Positions 26,281 to 37,770 of a stretch of 64,000 nt of DNA are shown here, one piece after another. This DNA comes from Acanthaster planci (lineage: Eukaryota > Echinodermata > Asteroidea > Valvatida > Acanthasteridae), in assembly GCF_001949145.1 (NCBI RefSeq), contig NW_019091402.1:352096-416095 (forward strand), in the 5' to 3' direction. The notes beneath the pieces are model-generated. The model was given only the letters and a program-made list of their open reading frames with translations, searched no databases and was not told the origin of the DNA. Made by a program: the position numbers and the translations under genes. The first letter of the stretch is position 1, and each line of letters starts with the position of its first letter.

Positions 26281-29200
26281 CTAAAAGAAGCAACCCTTAG
26301 TGTGGAGAAGTGAACAAATCTTCATCAAATAACAGGTAATTACCATACACCTACAAGCACATGTATTCTCGGTTCTTTATCCCACTCAAAGTGAGAGAGA
26401 CATTTCTCATGCATTCTCAGTTACATGTGCTCTGGCCATTTGAGCTTTTATCAACGGAACAAAATCAACATTTATCTCTGCTCGACCGTATCACTTGAGA
26501 ATGAGAACAGGACCAATGTGAGGAATTCTTGGGGTACAAATCTAAATGTTCTCCCTTAATTTGGAAACAAAAATTGGAAATCTATCTTTTTGGCCTTTCT
26601 GAGGGGACAAGCCTGACCTTGGGGGTTTCTTTGATGACTTCTCGGATGGAAAGAAAAAATACCCTTTTCTCACCGTTTTAAAAAAAGGAAAGGATTTTGC
26701 TCCTTGAGGGATGCACTTGCCCCAGTCTGCATCTGTTTCTAAAATCAAAACTGGACCTCGTACTTTTCCATAGGACTGTGAAACTCAGCATTTGTTCTTA
26801 TGAGAGATCTGTCAGATCTTAAAATAACACAGCTGAACATTAAATTTCTACCACAAAGTAATTCAGCCCAAAATTAAATTTAATGTACCTGTGTGAATGT
26901 CTTTTCTGATCTTGGGAGCACATGTATCTTATTCAACTTACACAGATGTAAATGGGTACATTCAGAGCATTCATAACACTTTTGCAAATATGCACAAACA
27001 CTGCACATCTATTTAAGTGTATTGAGCAATTAAATTCCATGGACAGGCTAAAAAAAATAAACTTAATTATAAGCAAGGTCTTCAAACTGACCCTTTATTA
27101 AACTGGCAGAGACTGTAAGAAACATGACACACATACACACAGGTGTCCTCATTACAAGTACATGTACAAGTGACTCCTGGCAAGCCAGGGCTTTGTTTGA
27201 GATTTGCTCATCATGCTAATATGCCCCGACTGGAGTCCGCCATTTTTTTTTTTTTTTTGAGGGCTCGATCTACAGACTGGCGTCCTACCCGATATATTAT
27301 AATCTCGACTCTTGGGGCTCCCAGGGGACTAGGCATCATCAAGTGTTTGTATATTGACTGTATGGATCTGTGTTGAGTCATCGGCCTTGCGGGACCGGCC
27401 TTGTGCAAATACTCTGGCCTTCCTTTGTCTTTGCCTCTGCCGGTGCTTTGCTTTGTTCATTCTGTACGGATAAAAATTAATTACAAAAAGCCCCCCACAA
27501 ATTAAAATTCAGGACATTTATCTACTTTCAATTAGAACTGACATATCCAATCTCTTCCAATTTTGCAATCAACCCAAGTACAGTGTACATGTAGGCCTTT
27601 GTACAACTGCACATCGTTACTCGATCACTCTCGAATCTTCTCAAATAATCAGCTCACGCATGCAATGTGTACAAATAAACATCACTTTGCAGGATATTGA
27701 AATCAATATGCTGCGCATGCAAATGATCCATTCCAAACTTGGTGGGAATTATCATTATCTATAATTTCTGTGAAATAAACACACATGTGCATACATGTAC
27801 CGGTATGTTCTACTCAGCGGTGTAACTTCAATCCCAGATGTTATGAAATAACAAAGCCGTCTGGCAAAAGTACAGGACAAGCAAATTAGTGAGGAATGAT
27901 ATGGAGAGTTCCACGCAAAGGAAAAATCATACCAATGACGAAAATTGCCTGAATAAACACGTACATGTACATACGTCAATTGCATGGGGGTCAAACCTTC
28001 ATATACAATGCATGTACAGCACTTGTAGTACGGGTGCCTTGTAACCAAACAGCTTTAGACAAGAAAACGAGCCAGTAAAATGTCATTTAGCCATGGACAG
28101 TTCTGACATTATCAAAGTCCACTTACAGGAGAGGCCAAGTGCATGTACCCAGACACGGTAGAATGGGAGAGCAAGGAAGGAGCTATCAGACCTTCTACAT
28201 ACATGTACACTACGTACATGTACCTCTCTGCTGGTACTTGGCAAAGTCCCCACATTGGATATCACCCCAAGGTACATGGAAAAAGAGTGAACAAGGGAAA
28301 AGAAGACAGAAATGCCCAGCATTCATTGAAGAACCTCCACTTGTCAGTGGTTGATGAGTCTGCTACCATTGAATACTTTGCCCCCTCCTGACAAGAGCCA
28401 TGCCCCCTTCTGAGTGATAGCCATACATGCCAGCTCCCCAGTTCACATGTACCTTTGTCAATCCTACACTATCCTCCCTGCTTCCTGTTGGATCTCAAGG
28501 ATCTGGGAAGGTTGACGCTGTTTGCTTTTTATGGCATACATGTATGTGTAAAAAAAAGATCCATCCATGTATAAACCGTAGGAGCATTAGTTGAATCAAG
28601 ATTGACTGAAAACTGACTGTCAAGTTGCCTTCAACTCCATGTAGCAACTTACATGTAGCAAGCAACCAAGTCTTCCCAGTTTCCCCAATTCTCCTCCCTC
28701 CCCCGTCTCATTAAGACCAGGATATTCCCCCCTCCCATTCTGACCCTCTTCAATTTGGGAGGAAATCCGATTCAGTCATCGGGAAATGAGCCCACATTGG
28801 AACCAGCGCTCCCATGATTATTCTGAACAAATTGATAATTTCCTCACAGTAATGACGTTAAGTCATTCCATGGGTAGTTTGCTTTAAAGCAGATATCTGG
28901 TGATGACAAGTACAGTATGCATGTAAAATCCACCCCCCCCAAAAAAAACAGTGACTGTGAGGACCTTTGCACAATGGTTTAATATCAAAATTTGAAGGAG
29001 GCCGGGCCTGACATTGTGCTGGGACTTTCGATGTATCACAATGGAAAGTCACACATGACCAACAAAATCACATTTTTGATTAAAAAAAAAGCTCTGTTTG
29101 AGGAAGGGGAGGGGCAGATGTGAAAACTCAGAGGACTCCTTCCAAAGTTTTTGGCAAATGGTCGCCCAAGGTACCTATTCAAAAATTGCAGACAACTTTG

Positions 29201-30839
29201 CACCTTTCCTAGAGCAACGTAAGCAAACAGTCTTGACACAATAAGTGCCTGTACTCGCAATTTGTTAGGTTAGGAATATTTGTAACATTTCTCAGTCCTT
29301 GCATTATAAAGTTCCAAATACAACAAGGCAATTTGGCCAGTAGGGCCAGCCATGTTATCAGTTGACTGAGCAAATTGTCCAAGAGTTTTTAACTTCAACA
29401 AGACACTCAGTTTTTCAAATCAAGGCAAATTTAAGAATACCAAATTTCAAACACCAAAAAACCTTGCTCTTTCCCCATACACTGACAAGCCAAACCAAAT
29501 TTATCAAACCAAACCACTCCTGAACTGTGTCTCATGTTTTCATAATTCAGGCATGCAATTTAGACTTTGACAAAAAATGAGGAAATTCCCATCTTCACTG
29601 GATTTTGTACAGTATTTTTCAATTTTTAATGGCATGAGTGTGAATTTAAAAAATGAGGAAATAAGCTGATCCGAAGAATACCAGTTGCATGCCTGACAAT
29701 TAAGCTTATAACCTCACCAGTTGAAAATAGCCATGCTGGTCAGGAGTGTACCGTACGTGTATGCTTTATCGGTAGCAACAGACACACGAGGCATGCATTT
29801 CACTGTAGCTCATGAACTAGGGAAGTGAAGTTCCTACCGAAGGAGCCCCATTGCTAGGAAAATTAGGCCCGAGCTCTTGGTCCAGCTCTTGGAAAATGTT
29901 GTGTACATGTACATGTATGTGTTTTGTTTGATTTTTCATTGAAAAATATTCCGTGCTATTACTGTACATGTATACGTCAGCCCATACCGTCCTACAAATT
30001 CGTTGAGCAATTCCGCTTACTGACCAGTGTAAAATTGCTCTGTCAGAACTTGGTACCATATTGCACCCATTTCACATCAATCAAGAGCAGCGTTTTTTTC
30101 CCTTCACCCTCCAAGTTATTTATAGACTGGAGGAACACCCAAACAAGGTTGGATGCAGGGGTCTTCCTAAACATTGACACAAATGGATACTAATTTGATA
30201 ACACCGAGCCGGTTACTGGGTCATCTGAGGTTGCCCATTCCATCAACACATCACCCTGCATACCCGAATGACTGACCTAAATACACACTGTAAATAGGTC
30301 AAAAGCTTGAAGCAATTTGTCTGCGCAACAAATATGTAGGACTTTGGAGGCACGTTTGACACGAGTGTACTTTCATAAATGTACAGTAGTGTATGAATTA
30401 CGAGGTACCAGTAAAGCTCCATGGTAAACATACATGTGTACATGTACAATTCACACTTTAATTACTTACCAGTATATTTTACAATGTAAAGCACTGTAAA
30501 TATACCAAATGATTCAAACTTGGACCACAAAGTATCTTTGCATAGGAAGGATAATCGAAAGATGGTATATGAATAATTAAATACCATAAACAAGTTCTGA
30601 TGTTAGATTCTGTACAGGTGTGGCGCACACATGCAATACATGTACACCCACTAAATGCTGACGTTTTTCTTTGAAGATCCCTGCCAAACACCCACTTTTT
30701 TACACGCTGAGATGTCAATCTTTTTTCCCCCTTCTTTTTAACATGCTGAGATCTATTCCAGAGATAGCGGCTGACCTTTGTCAAAATGGATCAGCTAGCT
30801 TGCTGGGAGAGCTGCGGCAAGATGCAAACAGCTGACTCT

Positions 30840-30876
30840 AGGTCAAAGGTCACATGACTCGGGCGACCTTTGCCCC
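30840..30876. promoter_or_regulatory. DR1 nuclear-receptor site plus a second DR1-like site
   Basis: AGGTCA A AGGTCA (30840-30852) is a perfect DR1, the consensus for HNF4, RXR and COUP-TF type receptors. A reversed, imperfect DR1 (CGACCTTTGCCCC, 30864-30876) follows 11 bp later. Confidence 0.5.
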
Positions 30877-31566
30877 TCATTCCATGTGATGTAGACTTGC
30901 TCAAGTCGCTATTGTTTCAACTTGCTTGTCGCTCTTTGGATCTTGAACCTTGAGATGAAATACCGGCATTGTGCTAAAAAAAAGTGTCTCATTTCTTGGT
31001 GCAGAATCATTTCAAAACATCCCAGATATGGACATTACTTGTATCAGACCTACATGCACGTGTACATGTACACATACATGTATGATCACTGCTGATGTTT
31101 GACTGAATGGAATTCTGAATCACAGAATGATCCTCTCACTCCACCACAATTGAAATTTGAAATTCACAAAATAAATTTCAAGCACATAAGTGTAAACACA
31201 TTTAAAACACAGGCTAAAACATCCTCTTTGCGACATTCATTCTCACACTTTTCTCGTCGTAATAGACCACTCTCATTTTGCCTACTGGGCGGCCAAAGTA
31301 TGCAGAAATACCACCTTTTGGTTGGTTTTTCAATTTTACCTCCAACTCCCTCAAAATGGATAGTTGTCTAATTGATTTTAAACAGGGAACTACATTTTCA
31401 TTTATCATTAAGAGTTAGTAATATGTGTATGACATCTGTTCTGATACATATAGGTACATGTACATGTACGTGGGATTTTCAAAACTTCTTCAACTTTTGT
31501 ACCCACGGCCAACCATAGTTTAAGCATCCACTTGTAGAAAAAACATGATTATAATGTCAAAAGAGC

Positions 31567-31738
31567 AGACCCTATAGTTGAGAGAAATATGGAAGGGGTG
31601 CGTAGCACCGTGATCGGAATGTTGACAAGAATATACCGTAATATCAAATCAGTGCTCTGGAATACATGCATGTGATTGCCAGTCACATATTCCAGAGCAC
31701 TGATTTTATATTATATTCTTGTCAAGACCCTATAGTTG
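31567..31738. mobile_element. Hairpin insert flanked by a 14-bp direct repeat
   Basis: AGACCCTATAGTTG occurs at 31567-31580 and again at 31725-31738. Between them is a strong inverted repeat: TTGACAAGAATATA...CAGTGCTCTGGAAT against ATTCCAGAGCACTG...TATATTCTTGTCAA. The direct repeat may be a target duplication or part of the element's ends. Confidence 0.6.
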
Positions 31739-32974
31739 GACGCACAATTTTGTGTACTAAACCCAAGAGTGCACGTTCTCCTCCTCGCAGGCCAGTTTAC
31801 CACGCATGTACCAACAGTGCAATTCAAGACCAATGATACACTTCCGTAAGTCCATCAATTGGTCCATGTACTTTGTCTAGCGCTGCTTTTGTATAGCATA
31901 CATGCATTTTTGGCCCCACCTAGAGACATGAGGTCATGCACAGGTAAATTAAAGTGACCTAGTGAAGACAAATCACATTTTTGTATTGTGCGTCAAATAA
32001 TGTGATGCCGCTGGTATTGAAGGGCTGCGTGTCCACTGTGAGAGAATGACTGCGACATTAATTTACAACGTGCAGGTACATAAATGTACATTGTACGTGT
32101 GTACATACTGTATACGTGTACAACGGATACTGTGCATGTACTTCACCCAAACAGTACCTTGTACAATTTGGCTCAGGTAAAACACACCATGTGAGAAAAA
32201 AACAACCCATGAAATTTCCCTGTTGGTAATAAAGTTCACAATAAATCAAAGATCCCAGCACAAGAATTAATTTTATGCAAAAGTCACAACCTTCGTCTCA
32301 TGACCTGGCGGCACAGTATAACAGGACCAATTCATGTACTGTACATTATGCATTGTGGAGTGACATGGAAAGCACACTGATTTGGGCCCTTGAAGACACA
32401 TGGTGCTTGCTAGCGTCTAAAGAATTCCCCATCAAAACACTCAATAATGGCTTTATTTCCATTATCTACACACCTTTAAAACGTTACCCACTTGGCCACA
32501 TGTATACATGTACATGGTGTTTGCCCTGCCTATTCAAGTGTGAGGCGGCCAACCTCACTTGATTTGAGTGACCACCTCCTTTCCTGTTGAATTTTACCAC
32601 CTTGCCCTTAAAATAGACAAAGATGGAAGGAAAGAGCAAACTAAGTTAGATAGTTAGAAATAAATCAGTTTTAAATCATTCAGAATGATAAGGAAGGGCA
32701 CAGAATACAGTACAAGATGGATTTATTTTAGACAAATTTTTGGAGTAAATGTTTTATTAGACTATATAGAATTTACATGTATTTTAGGCTTTTTTAAAAA
32801 CACTCGCATTTGTTTTAGTCACTAGAATTTTGACAAAATTTGTTGATCCACTTCACACATATCAGTACCCCAGGGGATTCCCTCCATGTATATTCATACA
32901 TGTACTGTACTTGTATATCATCAAATAACACTGGCTAATACCAAAGGACAAATTGTTAAAGGGACAATGTAGCT

Positions 32975-33245
32975 TCGAGCACACGCACTTGTAGTTTTCA
33001 CATATATTCTTTTCGCTCATTATGGTAACAAAATTTACATGTATAACAGTCCTGAATTCTTCAAAGTTCTGTTGGGTGGCTTAGAGACTGTGTAACAAGT
33101 TTTCAAAGGGAAAAATCTTGGTGCATGTGACTTGGTTTATATTTTTTTAAAATTTTGTTATGGTAACCGAATACAGTTCTGAATTCTTCTAAAACTGTTG
33201 CATGGCTTAGGACAGTGTTAGCAGGATAAAGAGTTTTTGAAATGT
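32975..33245. repeat. Diverged tandem duplication, about 139 bp
   Basis: TTATGGTAAC...ACAGTCCTGAATTCTTC...GGCTTAGAGACTGTGT at 33019-33110 recurs as TTATGGTAACCGAATACAGTTCTGAATTCTTCTAAAA...GGCTTAGGACAGTGT at 33158-33241. Confidence 0.6.
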
Positions 33246-33926
33246 TCTAAAATGACATGGACAACCCCAATCAATGTTCATTGTCCACTGAACATGAGCT
33301 GACACCAGAACCACTCCTCTGTGAGGTGAATTTACACACTCTCTATTCTCATGTATCCAACTTCTTTTATTCACTGGGGGGAGTGCCCCTCCCACTTTTT
33401 TGACTTGAGAGAATACCCCCTTCCCCTACATTTAGCAGGTCCTACAGATCTTTTTCACCCACGTGACTGGATTGCGCTAAATGTCACCATGTGTAGACCG
33501 CCTTGGCCACGGTGATCTCATACATTCCTATGGGCAGCTTCAACCACATGCCAACGCTGCATGCTTGACTAGTTTATCCTGAATAAGTAGATTACCATCA
33601 CAACACCATGCACTCATTACCATCACATCGTAGGTCCAGCATGATTGCGACTGTAGGTCTATAATGGGGTGAGGTTTAATCAATCAACCTATTAATCGTT
33701 GGTACTGGTGCTTGATGGTCCACAACTCCTCCCCCCTTTCCTAATTTGAAAATTGTTTTGTCGCAGTTGCCTTTATTCCCAGGACTGATAATGATTTGTT
33801 TTGGTACTTCAGTTAGTTTATAAATAAATAAATAAAATGTTTTCACATGAATTTATATTTTCAATTAGAATATAAACTACTGACCATACGCTATCAGACA
33901 GCATTAATAAATATCTCCATTTGCTT

Positions 33927-34115
33927 CTGGCAATACAGGCGATTCACAATAGTGCGCCACCAAGAGTTTGCAATGCGTTGGCCAATCACAACGCGCAAAA
34001 TTTGTCGACCCTTTCTAAACGCACATTGGGTCGAAAAATTTCGCGCATTGTGATTGGCCAACAAATTGCGAACTCTTGGTGGTGCACTAGTATTGTGAAA
34101 CAGCCGTATTACCAG
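33927..34115. mobile_element. Foldback (palindromic) element, copy 1
   Basis: Nearly the whole segment is an inverted repeat: TTCACAATAGTGCGCCACCA pairs with TGGTGGTGCACTAGTATTGTGAA, and GTTGGCCAATCACAA pairs with TTGTGATTGGCCAAC. The same family occurs at 51133-51298. Confidence 0.8.
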
Positions 34116-34548
34116 TACTTTGGTCATTCATTACAAGTACATGTAGCTCATTCTATTCCAACTTACTATCGTGACCAATCAGATATCATTGAGATGTATA
34201 CGTACCCATACATGGGCCCTCCTAGTAATGTAAAAATGTAGCTTACAAATTCTTACAGTTGTCTCCGCATTATCAAGATTACGGTTCTTTTGTTTTCCTT
34301 CTGAACCATGCATTCTGCATTACTGCCACCTTCAGTAGCTAGAGTTCCATATTCAGTGCCCATGGCATCACCATGTGGTTTTGCTGGTTGCTAGACTAAA
34401 TTAATCTACCCCATCGCCAAAACACTTTGCGCGATTGGTCAATTCTGCATGAAATCTCCAAGTTAAGGTTCCTTTTTGAAACAACCTTTTACAACCATGA
34501 ATTAGAAAGAAAAGGCACTTGGCTGATAACGATCAATGATGATTGAAT

Positions 34549-34857
34549 CAACTTGTACCTTGGGCAACTCGTACCCTGGACAACTCGTACTTTGAGTTAA
34601 GACCACTTGTACCTTCATGTTTGCAATTTGGTTATAACTTTCACGCTCTTCCTTTTCATCATGTTTAATTTTAAGATCAAATTTGACAAACACGTCAAGA
34701 AAAAAATCTTCATAAATCTCGAGTTGTCTCGTATGCGAAGGTATGAGTTATCTTTACAGGAGGTACGAGTTGTCAAAGGTGCGACTCAGCAAAAGTACAA
34801 GTTGGCACAGTTATGTTGAGTTGATGGTATGAGTTGTCCAAGGTATGGGTTGACCTG
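34549..34857. repeat. Two short arrays of a GAGTTGTC unit in opposite orientation
   Basis: The left array (34549-34615) repeats CAACTCGTACC-type units, for example GGACAACTCGTAC. The right array (34720-34857) has the reverse complement, for example GAGTTGTCCAAGGTATG. Together they form an imperfect hairpin around an AT-rich centre. Confidence 0.6.
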
Positions 34858-35243
34858 TTCCCTTCCATGCCTACCTGTACATGTACATCTGCCAATCATG
34901 TACTCCAACAATTTGAAATAAAATCTATGCTGCTATGGAAAAACTGAAATTGTAGACGGAAAACTTGTTTAGAAAACTTAAGATTTCAAGAGCCGAATAC
35001 GGAACCCTTCCCCTTCCCGGTTTACTTGCCTTACATCCAAAAATCCGCACATGCAAAACACGATCACGCTGCTGCAACCTTTCACACTTTGTTGTAAAGG
35101 CTCAAGTGGTGACCCCGCGACACCATGCACGCCACACATACGCACTCCATGACTGATTGTAAAAATGGGACAAGCTCCTTCACAAAATTCACCACGAATG
35201 CATTATAGCAAAAATAAACCCTCATGCCTGGACAAACTTACCT

Positions 35244-35600
35244 ACTTGCCCGAAAGCTGTTTTATCTTGAATTTTCGTTGATATGCGTACAACAGAACAA
35301 CTAACGAATAAATACTGAACCCGAGGCCGAGGGCACCCGTCCGCCGTTCGGCTCTGCGGTGGTCACGTTGTTTTGATGTACTCGATAAACATTTGACAGA
35401 TGCGATACTTTCGTACTCTGTAACTGGTCCCCGTACCAAACGGAAATACAACATATTGGGAATTGGGACCAGTACCCTACTGTATGATATGAGATACCAA
35501 CAAGGCTGTGTCCAAATCGTATGACTATGGCTTCAATTTTGCCTTGCTTTGCGCTGAGCTGAACAGCCGTAGTCATAAAAATGATGTGCACGGTCATACA
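35244..35600 (-). other. Candidate first (non-coding) exon of a divergent minus-strand gene
   Basis: On the minus strand this CpG-rich stretch ends in CAAGTAG|GTAAGTTTG at 35244, a near-perfect splice donor. None of its frames gives a convincing ATG-started coding segment that crosses the donor, so I read it as a 5' UTR exon. CCAAT, ETS, E2F and CRE sites lie just upstream (higher coordinates). The start site within about 35.5-35.65 kb is a guess. Confidence 0.35.
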
Positions 35601-35645
35601 TGATTGTATCGCGTAAATTGTCCCTAGGAATGCTGGGACGATTCG

Positions 35646-35958
35646 CCGGAAGTTAATTGATTGGATTATTCTGATTGGACGCGAAACGAGGCACCTGTCA
35701 CAAATTTCATTTTCTTAGCAGATCCACAATGAAAAAGCTATGATGCGTGGAAGCGTTGGAATGTTGACTCAATGTTATGGAACCCGTAATTTTTTCTTAT
35801 AGCATTAATTATTTCGTAGGGTTTTGTTGTGTAATATCAGTCCCCGCGTTCAATTTTGGCGCATAAATCCCTCAGAATTATTTGGCAGGACACGCGTCTG
35901 ATCACCACAAAGGCTGGTTCATACTTTGCTCAAAAGTGGACATGAAATTGTGACGTCA
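35646..35958 (-). promoter_or_regulatory. Promoter-like cluster: ETS, CCAAT x2, E2F, CRE
   Basis: Direct matches: CCGGAAGT (ETS/GABP-type) at 35646-35653; two ATTGG (CCAAT on the minus strand) in GATTGG at 35659-35664 and 35673-35678; TTTGGCGC (E2F-type) at 35855-35862; palindromic CRE TGACGTCA at 35951-35958. The order and CCAAT orientation fit a start of transcription to the left, opposite to MAPK15, whose ATG is 1.7 kb away. Confidence 0.45.
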
Positions 35959-36201
35959 GATCAAGTATTGGTGCGGCAAAAGCGCAAATGTTGAACGCAG
36001 TTCAACTCGAACGAAACTCGCAGCAAAGGTTTTGCAAGTCAAATTCCGCGCTTCGCTTTCCGGCGCCTGATGGGTGAAGCGACCTGAAGGGTGTGCACTT
36101 TATTTATTTCCTTTTGTTGTATGATATGATTTGATTGAATTAATTTTTGAAGGATTTCACTGAGTTAAATAACTATAACAGATATCAGTAGGTGATCCAC
36201 T

Positions 36202-36272
36202 NNNNNNNNNNNNNNNNNNNNNNNNNNNNNNNNNNNNNNNNNNNNNNNNNNNNNNNNNNNNNNNNNNNNNNN
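36202..36272. other. Assembly gap (71 N)
   Basis: Run of N. ATAACAGATAT occurs close to both sides (near 36175 and 36275), so a collapsed or expanded short repeat may have caused the gap. Confidence 0.99.
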
Positions 36273-37268
36273 AATAACAGATATGACATATAACAACGAC
36301 AGATCTACAGAGAGCGGCCCAGCTCTCCCATACTTTTTGTGGGCTGGTACTTGTTTTAATACCGGTACGGTATCAGAAGTAAAGACATGAAGATTTTGAC
36401 TAGTTTAAACATGTATAAAACGAGTTTTCTTTCACCCTACAGCCCCCCCCCCGATTGCCAGCAATGTTAAGTGCCACAGGTAAAGTCACAGGTGTTTTTT
36501 CGTAGGTTTCTGGGATACACTGCTTAACTTATACTACTCGGAGAAAGTTTAGCATGATAAGACGGTTGATACGATGCTCGAAGTACAGAGAAAAAAGCCA
36601 CCCCTGTCCGTTGCCTGGAATCGGGGGCAGAACATTCGACCCGCTCCCAACATTCACTTAACTTATTGGATTGTCTTTGCATTTTATTTGGATTTTCTAA
36701 CAAAAAACGAACAAGACAATAATTAGATGCTGTCATAATAACTATAAAATCAGCAGAGATATGGGCAGACGGGAAACCGTCCTTCTATCACCAACTCAGG
36801 ATCCATGCAAGCGCTGTACCGCTCAACCTTCTCCAAAAACCAGTTGGTCCAATCCCAAATTGTCATGATTATCTTCGATCAAGGTGTTAGTCAATGGCCG
36901 TGTGTAAACGTGTACATGTATATATGTACAGTCAGGGTACGTTCAATTTCAGTATACCTAACAGTAGCAATGCTTTTAAATCTGACGATTAAAAAGGCAC
37001 TAGGCTCATTATCAACGAAGCCCCCGACGTTTCCAAGTTCGAAGACCATAGCTCTAAATTGGCTCTCGAAGATGAACACTGCGCCCTCTTTCGTTACGGG
37101 GACTTAGGGAGTCTTGAATGATACCTTATGAACAAACTGGCTTTTTCCTACAATTCCTGCAGCAACTGAATTTGCGTCTGCGTTTCTGGTCGAATGATAA
37201 AAGCTTGAAAGGGACAACTGAAACCATCATTCAATTTCGAAGTAGTCGGCATTTTAACTTGTGCGTCG
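36273..37268. other. Spacer between divergent promoter and MAPK15
   Basis: No coding exon seen. It holds a C10 run near 36442, an ACATGT-type stretch at about 36911-36930 and short open frames on both strands that look like chance. Confidence 0.5.
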
Positions 37269-37282
37269 GTTGCCTTGGCACC
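37269..37282 (+). promoter_or_regulatory. RFX X-box-like motif upstream of MAPK15
   Basis: GTTGCC TT GGCACC fits the X-box consensus GTNRCC(N)RGYAAC at 11 of 12 fixed positions. It is about 430 bp upstream of the ATG. RFX factors drive many ciliary genes and MAPK15 is cilium-associated, so the context fits, but chance matches are possible. Confidence 0.45.
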
Positions 37283-37630
37283 CTGCTGAACGATGCGCAC
37301 AGGAATTAAATCAAAGCATGTCATTCGGTCACCCACTTCACAAAAGTGTAATATCTCTCCGCTTTTTCAGAACAAATATTCATTTTTGAATTAACAGATT
37401 TATCAAATTACTAAGAAAGATGTTTTGAACAATGTATTATTTCTGATGAAAACTTATTTTGACCTCAGTATTACAGTTTTATGGGGTAATAGTAAATTTG
37501 ACAAGCACTATGTTTTTCAGCGAAAAGTAAAAGGGTGAATTGTTTGACACCATCTACTTGGCCGAAATTGTTTACTTTGTAGTCAGGTTTCTCTCAATTG
37601 GAATTTGTATTGAGCGCTTAGAGGGCAGGG

Positions 37631-37636
37631 TATAAG
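37631..37636 (+). promoter_or_regulatory. Possible TATA-like element of MAPK15
   Basis: TATAAG about 70 bp upstream of the ATG, in GGGTATAAGACAG. If used, the 5' UTR would be only about 40 nt. Nothing else marks the start site. Confidence 0.2.
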
Positions 37637-37704
37637 ACAGTGTGTACACTTAAATTGGACATTCCGCGCTACGGGGTCGAATCTTCTAAGTTCTACCGGT
37701 AAAA

Positions 37705-37770
37705 ATGAGCTCGGACATTGAAAGCCACATTTTAAGAAAATATGAAATCAAAAGAAGACTTGGTAAAGGG
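37705..37770 (+). CDS. MAPK15: MAPK15 exon 1
   Basis: Codes for residues 1-22 and ends in LGKG, the first half of the Gly-rich loop. The donor is GGG|GTGAGT, phase 0. An in-frame TAA at 37687-37689 precedes the ATG. Confidence 0.95.

Larger units (their letters stand above)
26281..35243. other. Spacer or intron of the putative divergent gene
   Basis: No exon recognised. Holds a GC-richer patch at 27.2-27.4 kb, the DR1 pair at 30.84 kb, and the hairpin and foldback repeats at 31.6, 33.0, 33.9 and 34.5-34.9 kb. A minus-strand donor-like CTG|GTAAGTAAT lies near 30465 with only a tiny possible exon. Confidence 0.35.
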
